The notes: generated by a model not told the origin, from the sequence alone. A stretch of 6,560 nucleotides of DNA from JAWXCH01 sp034440595 (GCA_034440595.1 JAWXCH010000523.1:1-6560); one strand, 5' to 3'; counted from the stretch's first letter, positions 1 to 5,939 are shown. Numbers and translations: made by a program.

Positions 1-306
1 AAGCTTCTGGGTGTAGTCCGAAAACAGTGGCGAATTCAGATCATACGGCATCACGCCAGCACGCGGTTGCTGCGATGCACCGTTTCCCTCGAACAGTTCA
101 AACGCGGAGAGTTTTTCGGGAGGCCAAACCGCCGCGCTATCGACTTTCGGCGTGGAGCTCGAATTGCAGCCAAGAACCGTCAGTGCCCCAATCAGCAAGC
201 ACGGCAAAAGTTGGAGCGAAAGCGGACCTCCGATGCGACAGCGAATCTGACGCAAGCTGGTGCGTATGACATTGCTGTCTTCAAAGATTGCGTGCCATCG
301 GTTCAT
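1..306 (-). CDS. N-terminal part of a lipoprotein, SO2930/HNE_0200 family (predicted diheme c-type cytochrome), cut by the window edge
   Basis: An open frame starts with ATG at 306-304 and runs without a stop through base 1, giving 102 residues. It begins MNRWHAIFED. A hydrophobic stretch around residues 29-46 ends in the lipobox-like VLGC, so Cys47 is the likely lipidated residue. The N-region is long; a TTG at codon 18 would give a more usual signal peptide, and no clear Shine-Dalgarno supports the ATG. Residues 61-102 contain WPPEKLSAFELFEG followed by GVMPYDLNSPLFSDY. This is the pattern I know from the start of the SO2930-type family (TIGR03806), whose members are predicted periplasmic cytochromes. 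The heme-binding CxxCH motifs would lie beyond the left edge and are not visible. The gene follows the beta-helix gene at 381-1661 on the same strand, the known partner family, which strengthens the call. The pair's function is unknown. Confidence 0.78.
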   Translation of the reverse strand, partial: MNRWHAIFEDSNVIRTSLRQIRCRIGGPLSLQLLPCLLIGALTVLGCNSSSTPKVDSAAVWPPEKLSAFELFEGNGASQQPRAGVMPYDLNSPLFSDYTQKL

Positions 307-323
307 ACTACTATTTTCGGAGT

Positions 324-350
324 AAGCGACCAATTGTTCAACTGTCGCTT
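324..350 (-). promoter_or_regulatory. hairpin between the beta-helix gene and the cytochrome-like gene
   Basis: AAGCGAC at 324-330 is exactly complementary to GTCGCTT at 344-350. In the minus-strand RNA the 7-bp stem can be extended by about four weaker pairs with one bulged base, leaving a small loop. No run of T follows in the direction of transcription, so it does not look like an ordinary intrinsic terminator. It sits 17 bp upstream of the ATG at 306. It could tune mRNA stability or translation of the second gene, or be an operator. The role is inferred. Confidence 0.4.
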
Positions 351-380
351 GAGAATAACGCCTTTTTAGTCAGGCTGTAG

Positions 381-1661
381 TCACTTGAGAGTTACAGCCG
401 GAAGTGGATCGCGGCGAATTGCGTGCGGGGTGAGGTCACGTCTGATTTTTGGTGGACTGATTGCCAGCATCAAGGGATTAAAATCCAACAGATTCAAATC
501 CACAAAATCGGCGTCAGTGTTGTCGTGGATGGCCAATCGCAATGACTCTGGTAACTTGCCTTCGATGAGTGTCGCCTTATTCAGATCTCCGTCATAGACG
601 ATGCTCGGTATGTCGTTACCGACTAGCGTGGTCAAAAGTATCCCCATCGGACCCTTATCCGGCTTGGCTGTTCCGCGCTTGAACCGATTGTGATGGATAC
701 TGATTGACTCCGGGTACGGATCGTACTCTGGATCGTCCAATTTCTTCAGTGTGATCAAATAGCTGACAATGGCGACGTTAGCGGTGCCGTTGTTCTCAAA
801 GTCGTTGTCAAACGCCTCGACTTGGTCGTAGGCCATGATCATCAACCCAGTACCAGGGGGGACCATCGCCACAATGTTGCCGGCGGGAGCAAAGTTTGGA
901 TGATTGTTGGCAACGATCTTGTTCTTAAAGACGCGACATCCGCGCCCGACCTTTTTAGGCAGGTTTGGCAGCGAGAAGACGAGAATCCCGCCGCTATTGT
1001 CGGTGGCGTCGTTCTCATAGACATCGGCGTCGATGGAGTTTTCGATCTCGATGCCGGCGACATTTTTCGTGACTCGGTTTTTGCGGACGATGATATTTTC
1101 CGACTGGCCAACGTATACCCCGGCGTCGGACGCCCCAATCGCAACGCACTCTTCCACCAGGACATTTTTGCACAGTACCGGATAGATGCCGTATGAGCCG
1201 TTCGTGGAATCGGCCCCCCCGGTCCATTCGGTGCGAATTCGGCGAAAAGTCACCCCGTCGACGCTGGTGACTTTAACTGCGTCCCCCTTGGCGTTCTCTA
1301 TTGCAAAGTCCTCCAGCACGATCGGCCCGGCGGTGACGAGCAACCCTTCCCCCCCGGTGCCGGCCTGCTGACGGCTGAAGTCGAGGATGGTCTGGCCATG
1401 CCCCTGGCCGCGCAGCGTGACGTTTTTTACGTCCAAGGACAGGGTGCCCTCCAGCTCGAACTTGCCAGCGGCCAGTTCGATCCGGTCCCCCGGCTTGGCG
1501 GCGATAAACGCTCGCTGGAGCCGTTTCTGAGCGTCCGGGCCCGGTTGAATCAGTTGAACGCTGGCGTCGCCTGGCGCACTGGCAGGATCGGTTTCGCAGC
1601 CGCACAGCGGGCTGAACAACAGGGTGGTCAGCAAAAGAAGCCGTGCTGAGTTAGTTTGCAC
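381..1661 (-). CDS. parallel beta-helix repeat lipoprotein (TIGR03805-like)
   Basis: The protein has 426 residues. The start is GTG at 1661-1659, supported by AGGA seven bases upstream (1669-1672). Residues 8-21 form a hydrophobic signal ending in the lipobox LCG before Cys22, so it should be a lipoprotein facing the periplasm or cell surface. After a spacer, residues 45-95 (KRLQRAFIAAKPGDRIELAAG…) resemble the N-terminal cap of pectate-lyase-like helices. Repeated beta-helix turns follow at about 110-300, including YGIYPVLCKNVLVEE, GASDAGVYVGQSENIIVRKN and VAGIEIENS. These strings, with the later NFAPAGNIVAMVPPGTG, match what I recall of TIGR03805, a family found next to TIGR03806 proteins such as the one downstream. 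Other proteins with this fold bind or cleave polysaccharides, but no catalytic residues can be assigned here. The window holds the whole gene; the two genes are 74 bp apart and probably form an operon. Confidence 0.85.
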   Translation of the reverse strand: MQTNSARLLLLTTLLFSPLCGCETDPASAPGDASVQLIQPGPDAQKRLQRAFIAAKPGDRIELAAGKFELEGTLSLDVKNVTLRGQGHGQTILDFSRQQAGTGGEGLLVTAGPIVLEDFAIENAKGDAVKVTSVDGVTFRRIRTEWTGGADSTNGSYGIYPVLCKNVLVEECVAIGASDAGVYVGQSENIIVRKNRVTKNVAGIEIENSIDADVYENDATDNSGGILVFSLPNLPKKVGRGCRVFKNKIVANNHPNFAPAGNIVAMVPPGTGLMIMAYDQVEAFDNDFENNGTANVAIVSYLITLKKLDDPEYDPYPESISIHHNRFKRGTAKPDKGPMGILLTTLVGNDIPSIVYDGDLNKATLIEGKLPESLRLAIHDNTDADFVDLNLLDFNPLMLAISPPKIRRDLTPHAIRRDPLPAVTLK

Positions 1662-1668
1662 AATATAT

Positions 1669-1672
1669 TCCT
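1669..1672 (-). promoter_or_regulatory. ribosome binding site supporting a GTG start
   Basis: The minus strand reads AGGA, then seven bases, then GTG at 1661. There is no ATG near this position in the frame, and the signal peptide begins directly after the GTG, so this site decides the start of the beta-helix lipoprotein. Confidence 0.6.
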
Positions 1673-1984
1673 AATTTGCTGAGGTAGTTCTCCCGCTCCC
1701 TGCTGGAGATGCATCGCCACGGTACAGCAGCCACAAATCCGTAACTGTTGATCTTGATATAGTTTACCGCGTTGGCCTGGAGCTGGTAAGTGGCGGTTAA
1801 GCTAGCAGTCAGTCCAGAATCGACGATTATGCCTGAATCATCGATCATCCGGTTTTTGCGGAATTGTTGGATTTTATCGATTTTACTGCCGATAGACCTC
1901 TCTAGGGAGTTCGGTACCTACGACGGACCTGGTCAGACGAGGCACATTGCTCAGCGATCAGAACTGAACCCGATAATCTCCGAA

Positions 1985-1990
1985 AAGGAA
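1985..1990 (+). promoter_or_regulatory. ribosome binding site of the Cys-rich lipoprotein
   Basis: AAGGAA lies 10 bases before the ATG at 2001. The spacing is slightly long but acceptable, and the signal peptide starts at this ATG. Confidence 0.5.
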
Positions 1991-2000
1991 TTCGATTCTC

Positions 2001-2393
2001 ATGAAACGCGGAATCATCGCCCTGCTGGGCTTGGTGTTATTGGCCGGCAATACCGGTTGCTGTGGCTGCATCGACTACCTTCGCTGCCACCAATGGGGAC
2101 TTTGCCCTTGGGGAGGCTGCAAGACCGAACAAAATTGTGGCCCGGGTGGCTGCGCGACTGGGGACTGTGCGAGTGGCGATTGTGGCGGTGAATGCGCCGA
2201 TTGCGGACCGCAAGGCCACTTTGCTCATAAGCGGCAGCGAGACATGATCAATCAACAGGATCCAAGCAGCGCCGCTGCCGCAGGAGCAGCCGCCTATCAA
2301 GGCCCTCCAACTGCCGCCGTCGCCTATCCGTACTACACCAACAAATCACCGGGCGACTTTTTCAACGCCCATCCAGCGAGCATTGGACCGTAG
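2001..2393 (+). CDS. small Cys-rich lipoprotein, planctomycete-type, function unknown
   Basis: The product has 130 residues. It starts MKRGIIALLGLVLLAG and reaches NTGC, where Cys20 is the likely lipidated residue, although Asn at -3 is not an ideal lipobox. Residues 20-68 contain 12 cysteines; from Cys29 on they are spaced almost regularly (6, 5, 6, 5, 5, 5, 4, 3 residues), separated by Gly, Asp, Ala and Ser as in CATGDCASGDCGGEC. This part could bind metal or form a disulfide-stitched surface domain. A short basic linker (HKRQRD, about 75-80) and an Ala-rich stretch (89-97) follow, then the tail YPYYTNKSPGDFFNAHPASIGP (109-130). I recall related PYYT-R-GPRDF…PPSIGP tails in other Pirellulaceae proteins. 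A strong terminator follows 70 bp downstream, so the gene is probably monocistronic. No function can be assigned. Confidence 0.8.
   Translation: MKRGIIALLGLVLLAGNTGCCGCIDYLRCHQWGLCPWGGCKTEQNCGPGGCATGDCASGDCGGECADCGPQGHFAHKRQRDMINQQDPSSAAAAGAAAYQGPPTAAVAYPYYTNKSPGDFFNAHPASIGP
2151..2192 (+). repeat. short degenerate tandem repeat coding the Cys ladder
   Basis: Units TGCGCGACTGGGGAC (2151-2165) and TGTGCGAGTGGCGAT (2166-2180) are 15-bp copies encoding C-A-[TS]-G-D. They are followed by a shortened unit, TGTGGCGGTGAA (2181-2192), encoding C-G-G-E. The ladder probably grew by in-frame duplication of this unit. Confidence 0.5.
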
Positions 2394-2463
2394 CTGCCAG
2401 CGCGTCCTGCCAAGCGGCAAAACCGCCGGTGAGTCGATCCCATAGATATTTCGCCAAGATTCA

Positions 2464-2489
2464 GCCCTGCAACCGCAGGGCTTTTTTTT
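2464..2489 (+). terminator. intrinsic terminator of the Cys-rich lipoprotein gene
   Basis: GCCCTGC (2464-2470), a four-base loop AACC, GCAGGGC (2475-2481) and then eight T (2482-2489) form a textbook Rho-independent terminator. It lies 70 bp after the stop codon of the plus-strand gene. Confidence 0.93.
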
Positions 2490-2520
2490 GCGCGGTGGTC
2501 GATATTTGAGGGCATAGAAT

Positions 2521-2560
2521 GCAAAAAGGCCAGGTCTTGCGGGAAGACCTGGCCTTTTGC
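2521..2560 (-). terminator. bidirectional hairpin terminator, mainly for the minus-strand Cys-rich gene
   Basis: GGCCAGGTCTT (2528-2538) pairs perfectly with AAGACCTGGCC (2544-2554) around the loop GCGGG. It is flanked by A5 on the left and T4 on the right, and the outer GC/GC pairs extend the stem with one bulged A. Read on the minus strand, the hairpin ends in five T and lies 55 bp after the stop codon of the gene at 2616-3041. It could also catch plus-strand read-through. Confidence 0.88.
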
Positions 2561-2615
2561 GTATTTGTCCGAGTTACCGCTGCACAGGGCATGCAGCGAA
2601 ACTGGATCGAATTAA

Positions 2616-3041
2616 CTAGCGGCGGAAGCTAACAACCGGGGTACGGATGCTCTTCTTCATGGCGCCGGCTGGCGTTGGTGGAACGTCAGCAGGTGGCGTG
2701 GCGGTAGCAGGAGCTTCACCATCGCAGCTTGGTGCGGCTGGGGCACAAGCTTCTGGAGCTGGGCAAGCGCAGCTTGGCGGGCAAGCTGGTGCACATTCAA
2801 CAGGAGCACCACAGCAGGTAACGGCACCGTCGCAACCACAGCAGCGACGATGACGATGGAACAAGCGACGACGGCCGTGGCAACCACAGCAATCGTTGGC
2901 AGCGCCACCACAATCGCCAGCACAGCTTCCGCTGCAACCGTGGCAACCATGACCAGCAACGGCCTTGCTCTCACCGCCCAACAGGGCGATACCGACAACC
3001 GCGAAGAAAATCGCGATACCTAGAACTAATGCACGATTCAT
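2616..3041 (-). CDS. small Cys/His-rich secreted protein, function unknown
   Basis: The product has 141 residues from the ATG at 3041-3039. The frame is open further upstream, to 3143, but this start is chosen because GGAGGA lies seven bases before it and a clean signal peptide begins here: MNRALVLGIAIFFAVVGIALLG, with likely cleavage after AVA at residue 29. The mature part is rich in Cys (18 between residues 33 and 106), Gly and His. It includes HGCHGCSGSCAGDCGG, CCGCHGRRR and a second CCGC block with an RRLFHRHRR basic patch between them. Residues 84-127 are Pro/Ala-rich, and the tail KKSIRTPVVSFRR is basic. Thiol and imidazole clusters suggest metal binding or disulfide cross-linking outside the membrane; this is inference. 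It converges with the Cys-rich lipoprotein gene at 2001-2393, although the two proteins share only composition. A remote candidate promoter is described at 3245-3272. Confidence 0.8.
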   Translation of the reverse strand: MNRALVLGIAIFFAVVGIALLGGESKAVAGHGCHGCSGSCAGDCGGAANDCCGCHGRRRLFHRHRRCCGCDGAVTCCGAPVECAPACPPSCACPAPEACAPAAPSCDGEAPATATPPADVPPTPAGAMKKSIRTPVVSFRR

Positions 3042-3048
3042 CCTCGAA

Positions 3049-3054
3049 TCCTCC
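3049..3054 (-). promoter_or_regulatory. strong ribosome binding site that sets the start at 3041
   Basis: The minus strand reads GGAGGA seven bases before ATG 3041. No comparable site precedes the upstream in-frame ATG at 3143, so the shorter protein with the signal peptide is preferred. Confidence 0.75.
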
Positions 3055-3244
3055 AAACAGGTAACTTGGCGTAACAGGTTCACGTTGCCGTCAATATTCT
3101 GGGTCCACGACTGCGACGGCCGGCAGGCGCGGAAAGCTTCCAACTTTTTCCCGGCAAACTCTCTCGTGTTGCGGATTCAATATTGCTTGCCCTGTAAGCT
3201 TTACCGAATACGCAAAACGAATCGATTACACAGGCTAGGACGCT

Positions 3245-3272
3245 AAATTAACCGATGAGAAATACTTGTCAA
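3245..3272 (-). promoter_or_regulatory. candidate sigma70-type promoter for the Cys/His-rich gene
   Basis: On the minus strand a perfect TTGACA (3272-3267) is followed after 16 bp by TAATTT (3250-3245), which keeps the conserved T, A and final T of a -10 box. Transcription from here would give a leader of roughly 200 nt before ATG 3041. Next to the -35, GTGACTCAC (3273-3281) is a perfect 4+4 palindrome around one base and could be an operator. Planctomycete promoters are not well defined, so this is tentative. Confidence 0.4.
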
Positions 3273-3374
3273 GTGACTCACCGGTAAATTGCAATGGGCA
3301 GGGACTATAGGGGCACTGCGAAGTTTAATCCAGCAAATGTAGCATGTGATTAGCGGTATGCACAGCCATTGAAC

Positions 3375-3406
3375 AAAAAAAGACCACGGTTGGAACCGTG
3401 GTCTTT
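3375..3406 (-). terminator. intrinsic terminator of the 216-residue lipoprotein gene
   Basis: AAAGACCACGGTT (3379-3391) and AACCGTGGTCTTT (3394-3406) are perfect complements around GG; sterically the loop is the four bases TGGA. On the minus strand the hairpin ends in a run of seven T (complement of 3375-3381). It lies about 105 bp after the stop codon at 3512. Only three T follow on the plus strand, so the minus direction is favoured. Confidence 0.9.
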
Positions 3407-3511
3407 AAATATGTGCCGAATGATCGTAATTACCGAATACAAAAGCAGTTAGAGTGAGGACAATACCTCGAAAATACCCCTTTTGATCGGTTCACTTACG
3501 CAGAACTAACA

Positions 3512-4162
3512 CTATTTTGTAATTGTTCCATTGTCCGCAGGTTGCTGTGCTCGGGCCGATTCTGCCAGATTTCGCCGCTCCATTTCTTTTTCAACTAATT
3601 CTTGCTGCCGCGCCAAATCGTCCTGATCTTCGAAACTGAGGAGTACTTCAGGCTGATCTGGGAATGGCTTGATCATCATTCCACCAATCCGCCAACCACT
3701 CGCTTCACGGCGCAGCGCCCAGGCGACTTCTTCCGAAGTCGGTTGTCCGTCTTCACCCACGTCATGGAGTGTTGCGGGAACATAGGCGACAACCGGCGTC
3801 AGCGGGTTCTGCTTGGCTTCTCCAACTATGAATTGCATCGCAGGGCTACCGCTTTGCATGACCGGACTGCCAGTGCGCTCGATTTCCTTTTGTGATTGCT
3901 CGGTCAACAGTTTGGCCGCTGTCTTTTCATCACCGGCCTTCATCGCCTGCATGAACTGCGCGGCAACCTCGGCTGGCCCTAAAGCCATGCTAGCGTCGAT
4001 GGTCGCTTGCTCTTCGGGAGTGCGGCTGGACGCAGCCTGCTCGCCCGTTTGCTGCGTACCGGTCGGCTGAGCCACCGGCGTCGAATCAGAGCTACCGCAC
4101 CCGACAGTAAACAGAACGCCAAAAAGATAGAGCCATCCGGTACGACGTGTAGCGAACTGCAT
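3512..4162 (-). CDS. lipoprotein with an NTF2-like/DUF4878-like fold (tentative), planctomycete-type
   Basis: The product has 216 residues from ATG 4162-4160, with GAGAGG six bases upstream. The signal MQFATRRTGWLYLFGVLFTVGC suggests lipidation at Cys22. Residues 23-55 are a Ser/Thr/Gln-rich linker. The segment at 62-100 (GPAEVAAQFMQAMKAGDEKTAAKLLTEQS) has the look of the first helices of NTF2-like or DUF4878-type domains, in which an ALKAGD-like turn leads into AxxLLT. The later AWALRREASGWRIGGM (147-162) resembles the closing strands of the same fold. A segment with FEDQDDLARQQELVEKEMERRN (177-198) is a charged helix, possibly coiled coil; I recall similar endings in Pirellulaceae proteins. 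No catalytic residues can be named. The ATPase gene ends 245 bp upstream on the same strand, with a REP-like palindrome between, so co-transcription is uncertain. Confidence 0.75.
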   Translation of the reverse strand: MQFATRRTGWLYLFGVLFTVGCGSSDSTPVAQPTGTQQTGEQAASSRTPEEQATIDASMALGPAEVAAQFMQAMKAGDEKTAAKLLTEQSQKEIERTGSPVMQSGSPAMQFIVGEAKQNPLTPVVAYVPATLHDVGEDGQPTSEEVAWALRREASGWRIGGMMIKPFPDQPEVLLSFEDQDDLARQQELVEKEMERRNLAESARAQQPADNGTITK

Positions 4163-4168
4163 TGCTTG

Positions 4169-4174
4169 CCTCTC
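4169..4174 (-). promoter_or_regulatory. ribosome binding site of the 216-residue lipoprotein
   Basis: The minus strand reads GAGAGG six bases before ATG 4162. It lies only 14 bp from the inner edge of the REP-like palindrome at 4189-4250, so a hairpin in the mRNA would be close to the ribosome. Confidence 0.55.
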
Positions 4175-4188
4175 TCAAAAAATTCTTG

Positions 4189-4250
4189 TAACCCGAAGCG
4201 CCAGCCAGGCGCGGTGCGTTTGGCCGGTTCCTCGCTTGCGCGTCGGGTTA
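4189..4250. repeat. REP-like palindrome of planctomycete type
   Basis: The left arm (4189-4209) begins TAACCCGAAGCGCCAGC. The right arm (4230-4250) is its inverted copy, ending GCGCGTCGGGTTA. The two arms match at 18 of 21 positions around a 20-bp GC-rich centre. I recall TAACCCGAAGCG…CGCTTCGGGTTA palindromes as common dispersed repeats between genes in Rhodopirellula-like genomes; read in one frame this copy gives LTRRASEE, a string typical of spurious ORFs there. Only one copy is present in the window, so its dispersal is inferred. In RNA it would form a strong stem, directly upstream of the ribosome binding site of the lipoprotein gene. Confidence 0.65.
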
Positions 4251-4407
4251 AAATGGTGAACGCTCTACTGGCCGCAAAGTGTTGCAAGAGTGCCCGGGAG
4301 CGTCAAGATCAGCTACAGCGCGAACGCGGCCGGAAACGCATTAATTGCCGCGAATTTGCACGGGCATATTGCGGTAGCCACCCAGATGGGTTGTGAAATT
4401 TGCTGGC

Positions 4408-5889
4408 CTAAACCGCGCCAACGCCGCGATCGAATGCATCCTGATCTCGGCGATAGAGTGCTAGCGTGGAATCGAAAAGCGCGGCTGGAATCCGCCAGAC
4501 CGGTTGATCGTCCGTGTGTGCATTACAATGGGCAACCAGTACCCGGTAAAGAAACTTGAAAAGATGCCGCGGAACACGCAGGCTTCGCAGGGCGTCGATC
4601 AACTGGCGGTCGCTGATGGACTGGTCCAACAGGTCGAGAATCGACGGCGTCGCACCATTGACGGCGCAGGCACGAATTCGCGCGTTGGCCACGTCGTAAA
4701 GAGCTTCACCTGTCCACTCCAGGGACATAATCAGGTTCTGTTTATCCAGGCGCGAACGCTGATAAAAATCACGCTCCTCGCGGTCAATAAATCGAGTCAG
4801 TTCGATTGGCAGCAGCAGCTTGAAGCCAATACCAGGGTGCTTTAAGAACTTGTTATCCAGCATCGGCCAGAGTAGTGCGCGCATTTGATCGGCCGAACCG
4901 TTGATCAGATGCGGTTCATCCACGCGGTCGACCAGAACAATCATGCCGGTGTACCCGAGAGATTTGAGCACACCCTGCAGTTTGACCAGCAATTCGTATC
5001 GGTCATCGGTCCGCTGCTTGTTGGGTAGTGGCTGGCTGCTGATCTGATTGGCCGAAAACTGCATGAGAACCTGGCGAAGAGGCCTGGTTTCACGATTTCC
5101 CACGCGAACCTGATGGACGACACCGCGCGCCTGCCAGTGCCACTTCCAGGCACGCCACAATCGCGGCCCCCAGCCGGCCAGCACCATCAGATAAGGCCAA
5201 GGCGTAATCAGCCAGTCCCAATAGTCGCGCTGCACTCCCATGTAGATCGCCAGGATCGCAACAAGCACAGTCACAAGGATTCCAACGGCCAGATCCCAAT
5301 AGGATTTCCAGACTGGAAACCGCAGCTTTCGCCGTAGCCTTCCCCAGCGGCTTTTGGCAGTTTCGGCTGAGGACTGGTCATAACAGGCCGCCAACAGCAG
5401 CAGGTCGCGTGACTGATGCTGGTCTAGCGTCGGCGGGCTGGTGTGCAGCGGTTCTTCGCCGGTCAGGATCCGATCGACCAGCCGCGTGACCGCCAGGCTT
5501 AGAATCGCATCCATATGATCCCACAGCTTCCATTCTGCCAGGACGCGATCCGTGCGCTGTTTTCGCTTGCTCAGCGTGTCGCGAAAGCGGTCCAGAAACG
5601 GATTGAAGTCATCGTACTCGATCGTATAGAGCCGAGCGGTTGGATGCTCGCTGTTGTACTTCTCCAGATGACGTGCAATTTGCAGACGAAGCGCCGTCTT
5701 GCCAGAGCCTTTCTCGCCAAAGATCACCGAAGTGCTGGGATCCGCTGGGTTTCCGTAGATTTTGTCCCAGGTCGGATGGTAAGTACTGGCAATGCAGTGT
5801 TCCTTGAACACCGGGTCTGTCTGCGCATCCTCCTCGGAAAACGGGTTTGCGCCGATGCCGTGGTGCTCAAGAAATTTCTGTATCTTCAT
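4408..5889 (-). CDS. membrane-inserted P-loop ATPase (KAP-like layout, ExeA-like N-terminus)
   Basis: The product has 493 residues from ATG 5889-5887. There is no clear Shine-Dalgarno, but the sequence is protein-like from the first residue (MKIQKFLEHHGIGANPFSEEDA). The GxxxNPF motif near the N-terminus recalls ExeA/GspA-type AAA proteins. Walker A is GEKGSGKT at 58-65. A charged region (about 100-195) leads to two probable membrane helices, about 199-219 (LAVGILVTVLVAILAIYMG) and 226-243, with no helix at the N-terminus. A Walker B-like MIVLVDRVDEP follows at 316-326 (Asp321, Asp324, Glu325). Membrane helices inserted between Walker A and B are the hallmark of KAP NTPases, but the DDLDRC motif of that family is replaced by VDRVDE. 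The C-terminal 150 residues are helical, perhaps a lid or wing. ATP binding at the inner membrane is well supported; the partner and process are unknown. It lies 50 bp after the secreted-protein gene and is probably co-transcribed. Confidence 0.78.
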   Translation of the reverse strand: MKIQKFLEHHGIGANPFSEEDAQTDPVFKEHCIASTYHPTWDKIYGNPADPSTSVIFGEKGSGKTALRLQIARHLEKYNSEHPTARLYTIEYDDFNPFLDRFRDTLSKRKQRTDRVLAEWKLWDHMDAILSLAVTRLVDRILTGEEPLHTSPPTLDQHQSRDLLLLAACYDQSSAETAKSRWGRLRRKLRFPVWKSYWDLAVGILVTVLVAILAIYMGVQRDYWDWLITPWPYLMVLAGWGPRLWRAWKWHWQARGVVHQVRVGNRETRPLRQVLMQFSANQISSQPLPNKQRTDDRYELLVKLQGVLKSLGYTGMIVLVDRVDEPHLINGSADQMRALLWPMLDNKFLKHPGIGFKLLLPIELTRFIDREERDFYQRSRLDKQNLIMSLEWTGEALYDVANARIRACAVNGATPSILDLLDQSISDRQLIDALRSLRVPRHLFKFLYRVLVAHCNAHTDDQPVWRIPAALFDSTLALYRRDQDAFDRGVGAV

Positions 5890-5939
5890 GCGCGTTCAAC
5901 TGGGTAAAGCTGCAAAATGCGACGAAACTGGTTGGCCGA

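Larger units (their letters stand above)
1662..2000. other. divergent intergenic region, no convincing gene
   Basis: These 339 bp separate the minus-strand beta-helix gene from the plus-strand Cys-rich gene and must hold promoters for both. No strong sigma70 pair is visible. The best plus-strand -10 candidate is GATAAT at 1972-1977, but the only TTG-type -35 (1947-1952) is 19 bp away and the implied leader is very short. Short imperfect palindromes occur around 1832-1846 (GATT…AATC) and 1898-1909 (CTCTCTAGGGAG); these could be regulator sites or chance. A 65-codon open frame on the minus strand (1848-1651) overlaps the beta-helix start but is not convincing. Confidence 0.5.
3042..3511. other. 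long intergenic region with leader, promoter candidate and terminator
   Basis: These 470 bp lie between the start of the Cys/His-rich gene and the end of the 216-residue lipoprotein gene, both on the minus strand. They contain the ribosome binding site at 3049-3054, the promoter candidate at 3245-3272 and the terminator at 3375-3406. I see no convincing coding sequence; the open frames here lack export signals and ribosome binding sites. The part from 3055 to 3240 would be an untranslated leader if the promoter is right. Confidence 0.5.

Noticed and set aside
1..6. HindIII site AAGCTT exactly at the left edge, cutting the cytochrome-like gene
   Set aside because: It may mark a clone end, but a six-base match is too little to say, and the gene shows no other sign of being broken.
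822..1196. Plus-strand 124-codon open frame
   Set aside because: It is antisense to the beta-helix gene, whose motifs and signal peptide are clear.
1651..1848. Minus-strand 65-codon open frame ending 11 bp inside the beta-helix gene
   Set aside because: It has no ribosome binding site, no recognisable motif and no export signal. The overlap with the GTG start could mean a leader peptide, but nothing supports it.
1947..1977. TTGCTC-19-GATAAT as promoter of the Cys-rich lipoprotein gene
   Set aside because: The spacer is too long, the -35 is weak, and transcription would start within or next to the ribosome binding site.
2965..3246. Plus-strand 93-codon open frame
   Set aside because: It is partly antisense to the Cys/His-rich gene, with no ribosome binding site or domain signal.
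3979..4287. Minus-strand 102-codon open frame containing LTRRASEEP
   Set aside because: It is a read-through of the REP-like palindrome followed by another frame of the lipoprotein gene.
4325..4352. Inverted repeat CGCGGC…GCCGCG as terminator of the ATPase gene
   Set aside because: The stem is only six pairs with a 16-base loop and no T-run follows on the minus strand.
4290..4559. Plus-strand 89-codon open frame reading into the end of the ATPase gene
   Set aside because: Its first 40 residues look protein-like, but the rest is antisense to the ATPase and there is no ribosome binding site.
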